Positions 1-10,536 are shown, numbered from the stretch's first letter. The stretch: 64,000 nt of DNA from Psoroptes ovis (GCA_002943765.1 PQWQ01000014.1:1-64000); one strand, 5' to 3'. Notes: generated by a model from the sequence alone, not told the origin. Made by a program: numbers and translations.

Positions 1-460
1 ATTTTTCGGACAGGAGGCATTTTTCTTTCATGTTTTAAGCATTTTTGTGTCAATTCAATGTGTATAAATGTCGAAAAAGTTCGAAAATAATAATAATGAC
101 CCTTATGTATGGTTATTTGTCATTATCCTCATTTTTTTTCTTTTTTATTGAGGTGCAATCAAATCTATGAAAAGTTTATGAAATATCATTATATTATTAA
201 GTATTTACCTGGGAATCAATTTTTTTTCCAAGTTTTTTTTTAATTTTGTTTAATTTTTATTTATTTCTCAAGTTTATTTTATTTCACTTGATTGATATTC
301 ATTATTTTTTTTAAGGAAAATTGAAATTATTGAATAAAAATTTTTTAATTTCTGAATTTTTCGGTAAATATCTAAGATTTTGAATGCATAGGAATAAGTG
401 TATTCATGTTTTTAAGATACTAAAATAGTAAAATCGATTATTTTTTATTTTCAAAAGATT
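1..460. other. A+T-rich non-coding flank
   Basis: No coding pattern or structured RNA is seen. The stretch is A+T-rich with T and A runs. Read on the minus strand it is the 3' flank of the asparagine-rich gene at 461-1879. An AATAAA motif overlaps that gene's stop codon and another lies just beyond it, so polyadenylation probably occurs here. Confidence 0.6.
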
Positions 461-1138
461 TTATTGTTTAAAATGAAATGTATTCTTCAATATAGGAAAT
501 GTTGGACGTGTTTGTTGATCATCATGTCGATTAGGGAAAAATAATTGTCGAGTATGTTGTTGTGGTTGATCGCGATCACGGTCCCTTTCTCTATCTCGAT
601 CTCTGTCTCGTTCTCGGTCTCTATCTCGATCTCGATCACGTTGTTGTGGATTATTACCATTCATCATTGATTGATCTCTTTCACGTCTTGAATCTCTACG
701 ATCTCTTGAATCTTTTTGACGATCACGTTGATCTCTTTGCGGTTGTTGTTGTTGCTGTTGTTGGCCATCAATACCATTTCCTAAACGGTCCCAATAATCA
801 CGAAGGTTACTCATACGTATTCCATTGTTTAAACGATTAAAATGTCGTTGATAATTGTTTATACGGAAAAAATTTGGACTTTGTTGTCGATTTTCTTCAT
901 TTTCATCATTACTATCGTCATCATTGCCATTATTATTATCATTGTCATTATCATCATCATTTGAATCATAATTAATGCTATTATTATTGCTATTATTATC
1001 ATCATTCTTAATAAATCCAATTCCACCATTATTAAATGGTGATGATAATAATCGACTAATGCCACCACGATATACACCGAGTATAGGATTGTCTCTCATC
1101 CATATTGCATTACGCTTTCGACGTCTACGTCCAACCAA
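461..1138 (-). CDS. C-terminal open frame of an Asn- and Arg/Asp-rich protein (unknown function)
   Basis: This is the longest uninterrupted part of the asparagine-rich locus, about 225 codons. It begins with a run of basic residues (RRRRKR, a possible proprotein-convertase site). An acidic Asn/Asp-rich stretch follows, then a moderately complex segment (around SPNFFRINNYQRHFNRL), a seven-residue Gln run and a long Arg-Asp/Arg-Glu dipeptide repeat. It ends in CAA TAA, where the stop overlaps an AATAAA motif. The first codon of the open frame is TTG, not ATG, so it is probably the 3' part of a longer reading frame whose 5' part lies upstream in other frames. I do not recognise the family. Confidence 0.45.
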   Translation of the reverse strand: MVGRRRRKRNAIWMRDNPILGVYRGGISRLLSSPFNNGGIGFIKNDDNNSNNNSINYDSNDDDNDNDNNNGNDDDSNDENEENRQQSPNFFRINNYQRHFNRLNNGIRMSNLRDYWDRLGNGIDGQQQQQQQPQRDQRDRQKDSRDRRDSRRERDQSMMNGNNPQQRDRDRDRDRERDRDRDRERDRDRDQPQQHTRQLFFPNRHDDQQTRPTFPILKNTFHFKQ

Positions 1139-1879
1139 AATTTTTCAATATCATTGATAGCTTCAGTTGATGAATCATTATTATTATTGTTATTATTATT
1201 ATTATTATTGCTGTTATTATTGCGATTATTCATATTGTTTTTTGCCTTGATTATTATTATTTTTGAAGTTAGAATTATTATTATTATTAGCACCTCTAGC
1301 ATTATTGTTATCATTATTATTATTATTCATACGATTTGAATTACGATTTTGTCCAAGCCATGAATCCGATTGACGATTGGTTCCATTATTATTATGATGA
1401 TTGTGATTATTATTTCTATTACGCCAATTAGATGATGATGATGCTTGATTATATTCACCATTATTATTATTATTATTACTGAAGCCAAAATTATCAAAAT
1501 TTTACGATTATTATTATTATTATTACCGTTATTGGCATTACAATCTTCATTATTATTATTATTTTGATTATTATTCTGATTATTACGATGATTAAACCAT
1601 GTTGCCAGTGGAACCACCACTATCAGTATTTGAACATCGACGTTTATTTCCCATCATAACACATCTTTGATTGTTATTGCTATTATTGTTGCTGTTATTA
1701 TTATTACTACCATTACTATTGCTATTAGAATTTCTATCATTATTACCATTACTATTATTATTATTATTATTATTGCTGGATTTATTTGGTGATGATAATG
1801 ATGGAATAATCATCATTATAATGATTAAAATAATCATAAACATTATAACTTTAAATCGTTGATGTAATATCATCATCAT
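461..1879 (-). pseudogene. Asn-rich putative secreted protein gene with apparent frameshifts
   Basis: Read on the minus strand, an ATG at 1879 opens a frame with a hydrophobic signal-peptide-like N-terminus (about 28 residues ending near PSLSS). Asn/Ser-rich sequence and a Cys-containing segment (QRCVMMGNKRRC) follow. Coding character then continues through the locus but changes frame near 1600, 1500, 1236 and 1145 before entering the long open frame below 1138. Three of the four switches fall in or next to A or T homopolymers. A putative splice acceptor (TTTCTTTAG) lies just upstream of the ATG. The 22-nt GT...AG interval at the first switch is too short to be a normal intron. The locus is either a decayed gene or an intact gene with homopolymer indels in the assembly. 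The family is unknown. Confidence 0.45.
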
Positions 1880-4294
1880 TATTTCAAAATTTCATTTGTT
1901 TTTTACACTAAAGAAAAAAAATTAAGGAAAACACAACCAGAATAATGAATGAGAACGAAAAAAAAAAAATTCAAATTCAATCACATTGATTGATTTTTTG
2001 TCTAAAATCGTATATTTATTCTAATTTTAACAATCAAACATATATAAATGATGATGAAAAAACAAAAAACAAAAAAGATAATAAATTATGAATTCAATGT
2101 TGTTTCAATGTTTTTATATGAAAAAAAACAAAAATTATTTAGAAATTCTTCTCTTAAAATTCTTATCAAGCTATGATTTGAAATTGTAAAATTGTACGAT
2201 TGTAAATGAATTGAATGAATAAATTCTTGCTTCGCATTTATTCCATTATTCATTATCTATTTAAATATGCTTAATGCATCGTCAAAATCATCAACTTCAA
2301 TGATAAAAATACAAAAAAAAATAATGTGAATCGAAACAAGTGAATGCAACCAAAAAGCAAATACATATGGACATGAAAAGTGAATTGAGTAAATAAAAAC
2401 TAAAGAATTCATACAAAAACATTTTGTTGTTGGACTTTTTGAAACAATGAATGTAAAAAAAAAAATTTCAACCAGAAAATGATGAAAAAACCAGAAATGA
2501 AATTATTGTTATCATCATCATCATCATCATTGGTTGTTTATTATGTTTGTCAAATTAGTCATTTTATTTTTCGAAGAAAAAAAAATTCATCGAAAAACAC
2601 ACTTAGAATTGGTAAATAAATGAATTGAAATGAAATAAAATAATGACAAATAAATTGATGATGACAAAAATATTTGAACAAGAGTAAAAAAAAATTGATG
2701 ATCAAGAAAAAAAAATATTTGTCTATTATCATTATTATCATTCATTCATTCATTCATTATTAATTTTATTTTTATTATTATTATTTCACTTTTGGTTCTG
2801 GTTCTATGATTATTTTATCATCAATTTTTATATACTTACAACAATCAATTTTTCGATTTTTTTTTCGATTCTATTTTAGCTTCATAACTTTGCCCATTGT
2901 GTTTGTGTGTGTGTGTGTGTGTGATTTTTACATTGAAAATTAAATTATTATCCAGTATTTTGCTTTTCTATTTTCCAGTATTTTGCTTTTACCATGTTTT
3001 CGTATTCTAAATTTATTATTATGATTTCTTTTATTATTATATGTTCAAAAATATTGTATTTGTCATTTAATGAAATGATTAATTGAAATTATTTTCATTG
3101 TTATTATTATTATTATTATTATTATTTTTAGATGGAAAATGAGAAAAAAATTTATATATTTGAAATGGCAATTTTTATCATTATTTCATATCATTATTTT
3201 TTTCGCATTTATATTTGAAATATTTATTGTAATAACAACATAAGTAATAATAATAAATGAAATACGTTTCAATCAGGTGCAAGCAATGTGAAACAAGAAA
3301 ACAATGGAAAAATATGAAATCAAACAAAAATATGATCAAAAGAAAATCAATTACTTTTGATCAATTGATCAATTTATTTTTTTCATCTTTCTGCTCGCTT
3401 TCTTTGTTCGCAATTCATTAATTTTTGGAACCGGAATCGATGTTTGTTAGAAGAAAAAACCTTAGAATAGCGTTCGTTGTTGGTGAAATGAGCAAAAATA
3501 TTTTATGAGCTGAATCCTTGGAGGAAAAACTGGAAATTTAAAAAAATTTAAAAATTTCAAATTTATGAAATGAAAATTCAATGTTATCCAAACAAATCGA
3601 AAAAAATTGGCTTAATTTTTTCTTTGTATTTTTTGGATTTTTCAATGAAAAAAAACAACAGAATAATACAAAACAAACGTCAATTTAAACAAATAAAAAC
3701 TTTTCTGCTTTTTGTTCGTACGAATCATCCATAAATCGATGAAAACACAAAGAAAAAAAATCAATTTATCATTTTTCGTATTTTTCAAGGATAATGTTTT
3801 TGTTTTCTTTTCATCAATAATTTGTTCAATATTCCAGGTATACCTTTGAATGGCGACAGAATTTTGTATTATTTTTAAATTTCCATCGGAAATTTCCATT
3901 GCCGAAAAAAAACCAGAAAATTTTTAATGGATTTTTAATCACATTTTTTTTCCTGCTGCTAAAATCGGAAAATAAAACAAGTGAAAAATGCCAGAAAATT
4001 TCATGCAAGAACGAGACAAATGTCAAAAGAAATTAATTTCTAAATTTTCAAACAAAAAAAAATGGGAAAATCATTCAATTTCATATTAAAAATAGGAGTT
4101 TAAGACAATTTTTTTTTCACTTCGGAAACAAAAAATCATCCGCTTTGATCGTATTATATTTAAAATTGGTAAAAAAAACTAAAAAGCAGAAAAAAGAAGA
4201 AAATTGTCCATCAATTGTCAATCAAAAATGTCAAATAAGAAATTGTAAAATAACGAAATCAAAGAAAAAAAACGAAAAAAAAACTCAAAGCTAT
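1880..4294. other. gene-poor A+T-rich stretch
   Basis: No convincing coding frame is seen. The stretch holds ATT/ATC trinucleotide runs, a GT dinucleotide tract at about 2904-2922 and many A/T homopolymers. Short open frames here are compositional. The sequence ends at the CTAT target-site duplication of the first BEL/Pao element. Confidence 0.6.
2904..2922. repeat. (GT)n microsatellite
   Basis: Pure alternating TG tract of about 19 bases. Confidence 0.8.
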
Positions 4295-4537
4295 TGGAAA
4301 CAATAAGTTAATCATTTATTTATCAAATTAAACAAAAATACTTAATGTGAACAAATTAAAAAACACAATCATTTAGACACATTTTCATTGAGCATTTCGT
4401 TTCATATTAACATTTTAACATCATTTTTCTTTCTTAAAAAAAACAACTTGAAAAATAAACATACTAATGTGACGTTTTTATACTTTTTTTTTTGTTTGTT
4501 TTTTTTCGATCACTGTCATCGGTCAATATTTTCACCA
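4295..4537 (-). repeat. 3' LTR of BEL/Pao element 1
   Basis: 243 bp, identical to 9661-9903 except at 4472. The stop codon of the element's polyprotein (4516-4518) lies inside this LTR. Confidence 0.95.
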
Positions 4538-7500
4538 TTCCTCCCCTCCGCTTGACATTCCAACGGGACGATTTTTTGTGCAGCTCTTTCCACAACTTTA
4601 CCATCGACTTCCAGCTTATATGTTCGAACGATCCCAGCGTTATCCTTTACTTGACCAGTGATTGTGCCCATCTTCCAAGTGTATGCTGGACTATTTTCGT
4701 CTACGATCAATACTTTATCATTAATTTCTAACATATCATAACGGTTTGAATTTTGATGATAATTGCGTAGTTCTTTCAAATAAACATTTTTATACGTTTT
4801 CCAAGCGCTGTTTATATGTCGTTCCGTTGATCGCCAATGCTTAATCAGATTTCCTGTTATTCCATTTCTCGGTGGTACCATCGTATCGGAACAATTATAA
4901 CCATATATCAAATGATTTGGGGTTAAGATGTATGATTCAGTGTGAACCAAAGGACGTCTATTCATACGCGATTGTATTTCATACAGAACTAATTTCATTT
5001 GTTTGCTTGAGATTTTACGTTGCCAAACGATGCTTTTAAATGCTCTTTTCATCGTCTTAATTAATGCTTCATAAAATCCACCACGGAATGGTGCGCCGGG
5101 AGTTATGAATCGCCAATCAAACCTTTCCCGCATGATTCTGAACGATTCGTTGAAAAGGCGTCCCAGTCTTTTCAAATTCGGGCCATTGTCAGAAAAGACG
5201 ACTAATGGTCGTCTATTCAGTGCGGCAAATATCCGAAATGTGTCGCATATTTCTTCTGCGGTTGCTTTTTCGACGATTTCAAAATGGACAGCTCGCGTTA
5301 CACAACATGTAAAGATGATTCCAATCGTTTTCGGCTCTGTTTTTAATTCAAATAAATCTATACCAATATTCTCAAACGGTTTGCTACGATTAAGTCGTTC
5401 TCTTGGTGGATTTCCTTTGAAGACCTCCAAGGCTTTAGCGGTTATTTGTTTGCAATGGCTACAATTATGTTTAATTTTTTTCATTAATCGTCGTGCTCCA
5501 GGGATGAAATACATCATTCTTAAATTCGTCAATGAATATTCCACTGAACCATGCCCATCTTCATCGTGTAAGTGTTTTAAAAACGCAATCGTAAATTTAC
5601 AATTCGGTAAAACAATCGGGTATTTTTCATCATAATCTAATTCAGCTTGTTCCAACCTGGTCAGACATCGTACCACATTATTTTCGTCATTGAATAATCG
5701 ATAATTCGATTTAAATTCATCGTCGATGTAGCATTGTTGATTAATCTTGATCAATATAGTGAGTTCGTCTTTATCTTTGTCGATCGAATATTTCCACTGG
5801 TCATCTTGTTCGCTAATATATTTTATCCATTCATTGTACGTTAAGTTTTGATTCAAATTCACGCCTTTGACGCTGTCACATTTTTCATTTGGTTTGTCAC
5901 TGGTTTGAATTATGCCAATGGTTACGTTTTCTCCCAACATTTCCGTGATATTGATATGATGAATATCATATAATTCTTTTGTGGCAACGCCTCTTGTGAA
6001 TGCATCTGCAGGATTTTGTTTGCCGGATATGTGTCTAATATTGATTATCTTCGATCGAATGTTGTACAAATGTACTGCCACGGGAAACGGATACTTATTA
6101 ATATCGTCTGTCAATCGATTGATGTTATCCATGCTATCTGACCATAACACAATAGATCTAGGTTTAAGAATTTCGGTCAAGTTGTATCCAATGTTGGCTC
6201 CCCAATTCAACGCCAATAATTCGCCGCTCACTATTTTCCGTGGTTTAATTAATTTCGATTTTGCAAATATCAACGTGGTTTCCTCGCCATTACTTAGATA
6301 ACATGCGACACCGATTGCATACTGATTGGCATCTACAAATATCAATAAATCGAATTCTTCAACTGTCTGATTAAAGATTCTGCGATTAAATTTAAATTCT
6401 TTGATCAATTGTAAATCATTTATTATCAAATTGGCTTTACGTAATAATTTCGGTTCTAATGGAGTGTCCCAATCATAACCCGCGTTCCAACATTCATGAA
6501 TCAACAACTTCATTTTCAATGTTGATGCCAATACGAAACCGAATGGATCATAGATTGATGCATAGTATTGTAACAATTTACGCTTAGTAATTTCACCTTG
6601 TTCATTAAAATCGGGAATATCTATTTTCATGTTGTCATCTTCAGTCCATTCGATACCCAATACTTTGGTTTCAGCTAATCGATCATTCCATGATAAATTC
6701 AATTCTAAATCTGATGTGCGCCATTTTCGTAACTCCATGGATGCATCATTAAATATTTCTTGACTTTCATGTTTCAATTTCTCAATACTCAATGAATCTT
6801 TCGCTGACATAACCAAGTCATCAACATATAAACCATTCCTAATCGCCTCGACTGTTTGTGGAAACCTATTTTCGTATTTTTTCAAATGATGATAAATTAC
6901 TGCATAAAGAATAAAAGGGCTTGAAGATAGACCGAACGGCAAACGATTAAATTGGTAACACACAAGTTTGTTGCATTGAGTTATCCACAAAAATTTAACA
7001 AATTTCTTATGTTCATTTTGTATCATTACGTTATGGAATGCAGATTTAATGTCACTGATCACAGCAATCGATTGTAATCGGAAAAATAATAATGATCTAA
7101 TTATCTGCCACGAAGTCACTCCTTTGAATATTGCTTTGTTTAGCGGCTTAATACCACTTGAAGCATTAAATACCATTCTTAACTTCGTTGTATTTTTATC
7201 ACTACGTGTCACCACAAAGTGTGGCATATGGTATCCTTCGGCTGGCTTCAAGGCTGTTTGTTCAATAATTTGATTTTCTTCCATTTCACTTATCAACGCT
7301 TGATATTGTTGTCGTCGTTCATCATTCATTCGCTTCACCATATTTTCAACTTGTCTTTTTGCTGTTTCAAAATTTGTATCGACTTCTACATTGGGTATGA
7401 ACGGGAGCTTTACCACATATCGTTTTAAATCTTCATCATATTTCATTTGTTCACTATTGCAATAATCATTTAAGAACTTGGCCATCGCTTTCTGATCTTC

Positions 7501-9558
7501 AGATTCTACATCAATATCTAAAATAGCGTCATTTTCTGGTAACTGATGCACATTCAATAATACGTTTACATTTGCTGTTACGCCATAAACAACCCATCCA
7601 AGGGTTGTGCGTTTTGCCATTATCTCTTCATTGATTCGTTTTTCTTCTGTATGTTGTAATCGATTAATGTTGTCAAGGCCGACAAGTATTTCAACTGGTT
7701 GTTGTTCATCGATAAAGTCAATATTTTCACTTTGTAATATCTTTTGATTTTCTTTATTCATACATTCGAAATGTAATTGATCAATTTTGTCATTTAAACG
7801 AAATTCCAAATCTTTATACGACCCATCCCAGACAGGAAGCGATAAATTTACTTTGTAATGACCTGCTGAAGTAGGTTTCGACTTGCTTAATGTATCCATA
7901 AAAATTGGTTCAGCTCGATATGTTGATAAATTCAATTTATTTATCAATGCTGGTGCAATAAATGATGTTCCGGCTCCTTCATCAAATACTATTCTTACTT
8001 TGTGTCCATTTATCTTGGTGGTCAATGTCTTGTGAAGACTTTTCGCATTCGTGCTCAATAACGCTGTGCTATTTGACGCTGAATCACTCGAAGCTGATGT
8101 TGTTGGCATTGTCATTATTAAATTTTCTGACGTGGTTGGTTTCATTACGTTTTCACGGAAGCATACATGCGTTTGATGATTGTAATTACATTTTTTGCAC
8201 CTATACGATCCTTGACAATCTCGACTTGTGTGTCCGCCATTACCACACTTGAAGCATAATCGATTTTGTACCATGAATCGTCTTTTCTCATCAGCGGTTA
8301 ATGTACACCTCTCGGACTCGTGTTGACCATCTGAGAAGAAACACATATTATCTTGTGTCGCAACCATAACATTACTTGATCTAGTATTACCAGTGACTTT
8401 CGATTTGTCTCTTTGAACATACGGATTTGAAATGAATCTGGCAGTAATTGCTTGCTTTCGGCTCAGTCCTCGTCTCAAATACTCTTCAATATGTGTAAGA
8501 TTTAATTCCTCATCGTGACCAATATGTTGATGATGTGTTTCGTCAATTTTGGTCATAACAAATGTTGCTAAATGATAATCTTCGTTCTGTAAGTTGGTAA
8601 CATTGAGCGTGTCGATGACTGAAATCACTACTTCCAACAATAATTCGTAATCTTTTAATTGTGGTCGAAAAGACAAGAATGGTGCATTCTGTATTTTTCG
8701 TGTTAACGCTGGTATTATTTGATGTCGACAACCATAATGTTTATCTAATACACTCAAAACTTCGTCCATTCTCGGATTCCTTCTGTCGATGCGATTCAAT
8801 AAATATCGGTGATTAACCGGCAGTAAATCTTGAATTTCTTTCAATTTATTTTTTCCACCATCAATTTCGGGATTGTCAATGATATAATGTTCTATATCTT
8901 CTCTAAACTTTTGATATTCAATAGGATCACCTGAAAATTTTTGAATTTGTTTTGGTTGAACTCTCACAGCTCCTGGTCGAGGTTGGTATCGCATTTGTTG
9001 CCAGACATTGAAATTATTATTGTTATTGAGATTAGCATTGTCATTAGACATCTGTTCGTGATTTGGTGTACTTGTTCTTCTATTTTGATGAGTTGCGAAT
9101 GAACCATTAAAATTTGAGCAGGTTATAAAGGCTTCCATTTGTTCAAATCGTTCAATTAATTTTATATGATCTTCGTTTATGTTCGGATATATACATTGAA
9201 TAGTTTTGATCTGTTTTACAGCTTCTTGAACTTCTTTAATTTGATTTCTATCGTTATTCTGTTCAATATTTTTTATGCCATCTCGTACTGTTTGTATAGT
9301 TTTTACGTACGAAAATATGATATCTATTCCACTTTTTCTACTCATCAATTGTTGAACCAATTCGTCTTTTTTAGCTGTTAACATCTCGGCTGTGAAATCA
9401 CAATATTCTTGATGAAGTTGTTCAATCTCTTTTATATCAATATCGTATTTTCTTCTGAACACATTGAATTCCGTTATGTCGATTTTTCTCATCAATTCCT
9501 TTGTTCGTATTTCATCATCATCAATAACGGAATGGTTTGTTTTCTTTTTTCTGCTCAT
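4516..9558 (-). CDS. BEL/Pao Gag-Pol polyprotein
   Basis: One uninterrupted frame of about 1680 codons. I take the ATG at 9558 (MSRKKK...) because it is the first methionine downstream of the leader; the frame is open further up but only through LTR and leader. The Gag core resembles DUF1759 (QKFSGDPIEYQKF, near residue 205). CCHC knuckles (CFKCGNGGHTSRDC) lie near 435-450. The aspartic protease motif near 523 reads FDEGAG where D-S/T-G is expected. Reverse transcriptase has YVDD at about 911-914. RNase H starts near FVDANQ (about 1075). The integrase has an HHCC zinc motif at about 1333-1368 and D, D, E residues near 1400, 1453 and 1495. A DUF5641-like C-terminus follows. The protein makes cDNA in Gag particles and integrates it. 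The altered protease residue is the only obvious defect. Confidence 0.95.
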   Translation of the reverse strand: MSRKKKTNHSVIDDDEIRTKELMRKIDITEFNVFRRKYDIDIKEIEQLHQEYCDFTAEMLTAKKDELVQQLMSRKSGIDIIFSYVKTIQTVRDGIKNIEQNNDRNQIKEVQEAVKQIKTIQCIYPNINEDHIKLIERFEQMEAFITCSNFNGSFATHQNRRTSTPNHEQMSNDNANLNNNNNFNVWQQMRYQPRPGAVRVQPKQIQKFSGDPIEYQKFREDIEHYIIDNPEIDGGKNKLKEIQDLLPVNHRYLLNRIDRRNPRMDEVLSVLDKHYGCRHQIIPALTRKIQNAPFLSFRPQLKDYELLLEVVISVIDTLNVTNLQNEDYHLATFVMTKIDETHHQHIGHDEELNLTHIEEYLRRGLSRKQAITARFISNPYVQRDKSKVTGNTRSSNVMVATQDNMCFFSDGQHESERCTLTADEKRRFMVQNRLCFKCGNGGHTSRDCQGSYRCKKCNYNHQTHVCFRENVMKPTTSENLIMTMPTTSASSDSASNSTALLSTNAKSLHKTLTTKINGHKVRIVFDEGAGTSFIAPALINKLNLSTYRAEPIFMDTLSKSKPTSAGHYKVNLSLPVWDGSYKDLEFRLNDKIDQLHFECMNKENQKILQSENIDFIDEQQPVEILVGLDNINRLQHTEEKRINEEIMAKRTTLGWVVYGVTANVNVLLNVHQLPENDAILDIDVESEDQKAMAKFLNDYCNSEQMKYDEDLKRYVVKLPFIPNVEVDTNFETAKRQVENMVKRMNDERRQQYQALISEMEENQIIEQTALKPAEGYHMPHFVVTRSDKNTTKLRMVFNASSGIKPLNKAIFKGVTSWQIIRSLLFFRLQSIAVISDIKSAFHNVMIQNEHKKFVKFLWITQCNKLVCYQFNRLPFGLSSSPFILYAVIYHHLKKYENRFPQTVEAIRNGLYVDDLVMSAKDSLSIEKLKHESQEIFNDASMELRKWRTSDLELNLSWNDRLAETKVLGIEWTEDDNMKIDIPDFNEQGEITKRKLLQYYASIYDPFGFVLASTLKMKLLIHECWNAGYDWDTPLEPKLLRKANLIINDLQLIKEFKFNRRIFNQTVEEFDLLIFVDANQYAIGVACYLSNGEETTLIFAKSKLIKPRKIVSGELLALNWGANIGYNLTEILKPRSIVLWSDSMDNINRLTDDINKYPFPVAVHLYNIRSKIINIRHISGKQNPADAFTRGVATKELYDIHHINITEMLGENVTIGIIQTSDKPNEKCDSVKGVNLNQNLTYNEWIKYISEQDDQWKYSIDKDKDELTILIKINQQCYIDDEFKSNYRLFNDENNVVRCLTRLEQAELDYDEKYPIVLPNCKFTIAFLKHLHDEDGHGSVEYSLTNLRMMYFIPGARRLMKKIKHNCSHCKQITAKALEVFKGNPPRERLNRSKPFENIGIDLFELKTEPKTIGIIFTCCVTRAVHFEIVEKATAEEICDTFRIFAALNRRPLVVFSDNGPNLKRLGRLFNESFRIMRERFDWRFITPGAPFRGGFYEALIKTMKRAFKSIVWQRKISSKQMKLVLYEIQSRMNRRPLVHTESYILTPNHLIYGYNCSDTMVPPRNGITGNLIKHWRSTERHINSAWKTYKNVYLKELRNYHQNSNRYDMLEINDKVLIVDENSPAYTWKMGTITGQVKDNAGIVRTYKLEVDGKVVERAAQKIVPLECQAEGRNGENIDR
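4538..4549 (-). other. polypurine tract of BEL/Pao element 1
   Basis: On the element strand a G/A-only 12-mer sits directly before the 3' LTR, the position of the plus-strand DNA primer in LTR elements. Confidence 0.75.
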
Positions 9559-9660
9559 GTTTGTTGACAATATCTGTTTGTACACAATGTGATCGAGTAA
9601 CTTTACCAATTGAAACTTATTATACGCGGTGAGCTTGTGGTAGTTGGTGCTGATAACGAA

Positions 9661-9903
9661 TGGAAACAATAAGTTAATCATTTATTTATCAAATTAAACA
9701 AAAATACTTAATGTGAACAAATTAAAAAACACAATCATTTAGACACATTTTCATTGAGCATTTCGTTTCATATTAACATTTTAACATCATTTTTCTTTCT
9801 TAAAAAAAACAACTTGAAAAATAAACATACTAATGTGGCGTTTTTATACTTTTTTTTTTGTTTGTTTTTTTTCGATCACTGTCATCGGTCAATATTTTCA
9901 CCA
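9661..9903 (-). repeat. 5' LTR of BEL/Pao element 1
   Basis: 243 bp copy flanked on its outer side by the second CTAT target duplication. It contains the promoter end of the element. A leader of about 100 nt separates it from the ATG at 9558. Confidence 0.95.
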
Positions 9904-9907
9904 CTAT

Positions 9908-10453
9908 AATCATTTCATGCTATTTTCAGCCAATAATAATAATAAGATGCATAAAATTCGGGTATTGGAAAATTTGGTTTTGAATAAAAATTCAAATAAA
10001 GGATGGGTGGTGTGTGTGTGTGTTGAAGATATAAAGATCTATGGAAAAACTTTTTTTTTTGTGATTCTCATATTTCTTTTTTTTTTTTGACGAAATTCTA
10101 CTGCATTTCCTTGCATTGCAATAGGGAATTGGAATCGGAGGAAAAGAAAAATCAAAGAATCGAAAAAAAAAAATAGAAAAAGGAAATTCTTAAAGAGTTT
10201 TTAAATATATTTGCTCCTTGCGTTTGGTGAATATTTTTTCATGAATAATAATGATAATATTTATAATAATAATGATTATAATTATAATAACGATGATGAA
10301 AGGAAAAATTTGGTTATTATTGATTCTATCATTATGGTTATTATGATTATTTTTCATGTCAAAAAATTGAAAAAAAAGGCTAAAATGAATTTCAAATGAT
10401 TTTCTCAAATTAATAAGTTGCATATTATATAAATTTTTTTTTTCGAAGTTTGT
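9908..10453. other. A+T-rich non-coding stretch between BEL element 1 and mir-184
   Basis: No coding frame or other RNA gene is recognised. Simple AAT runs and A/T homopolymers dominate. The primary transcript of mir-184 would run into this stretch, because the hairpin is on the minus strand. Confidence 0.55.
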
Positions 10454-10536
10454 AGTCTTTCCCTGCCCTTATCAGTTCTCCGTCCAGCTCTCTATTCAAG
10501 TCTGGACAGCTGAAATGATAAGGAAACGAAGAGACT
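10454..10536 (-). ncRNA. mir-184: miR-184 precursor hairpin
   Basis: On the minus strand the segment folds into a hairpin of about 80 nt. The 3' arm (10486 down to 10465) begins UGGACGGAGAACUGAUAAGG. From memory this is the mature sequence of bilaterian miR-184, apparently identical to the insect form over its 22 nt. The 5' arm carries CCTTATCATTTCAGCTGTCC, the expected star strand with the CCUUAUCA start seen in fly mir-184-5p. The two arms pair through CCTTATCA/TGATAAGG and CTGTCCAG/CTGGAC, with an outer AGTCT/AGACT stem. The hairpin is notably less A+T-rich than its surroundings. In flies miR-184 acts in germline and embryonic development; its role here is not known. No host gene is evident. 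Confidence 0.95.

Larger units (their letters stand above)
4295..9903 (-). mobile_element. BEL/Pao LTR retrotransposon, element 1, complete
   Basis: The element is 5609 bp, bounded by two 243-bp direct repeats that differ at one position (A at 4472, G at 9838). On the element strand the LTRs start TGGTGAAAAT and end TTTCCA (TG...CA). A 4-bp target duplication, CTAT, flanks it at 4291-4294 and 9904-9907. A purine tract (GGAGGGGAGGAA on the minus strand) abuts the 3' LTR. Between the LTRs is a single long gag-pol frame. The domain order gag, zinc knuckles, protease, reverse transcriptase, RNase H, integrase, together with the DUF1759/DUF1758/DUF5641-like segments, is that of BEL/Pao. One LTR mismatch and an open frame indicate recent insertion. 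No tRNA-type TGG primer site directly follows the 5' LTR. Confidence 0.96.

Noticed and set aside
562..840. plus-strand frame opposite the Asn-rich gene
   Set aside because: It mirrors the Arg-Asp and Gln repeats on the other strand; Leu/Val/Asp composition is the expected antisense shadow.
1600..1625. 22-nt GT...AG interval that could rejoin frames in the Asn-rich gene
   Set aside because: Far below the minimum size of introns seen here (53 nt) and it lies in repeat sequence.
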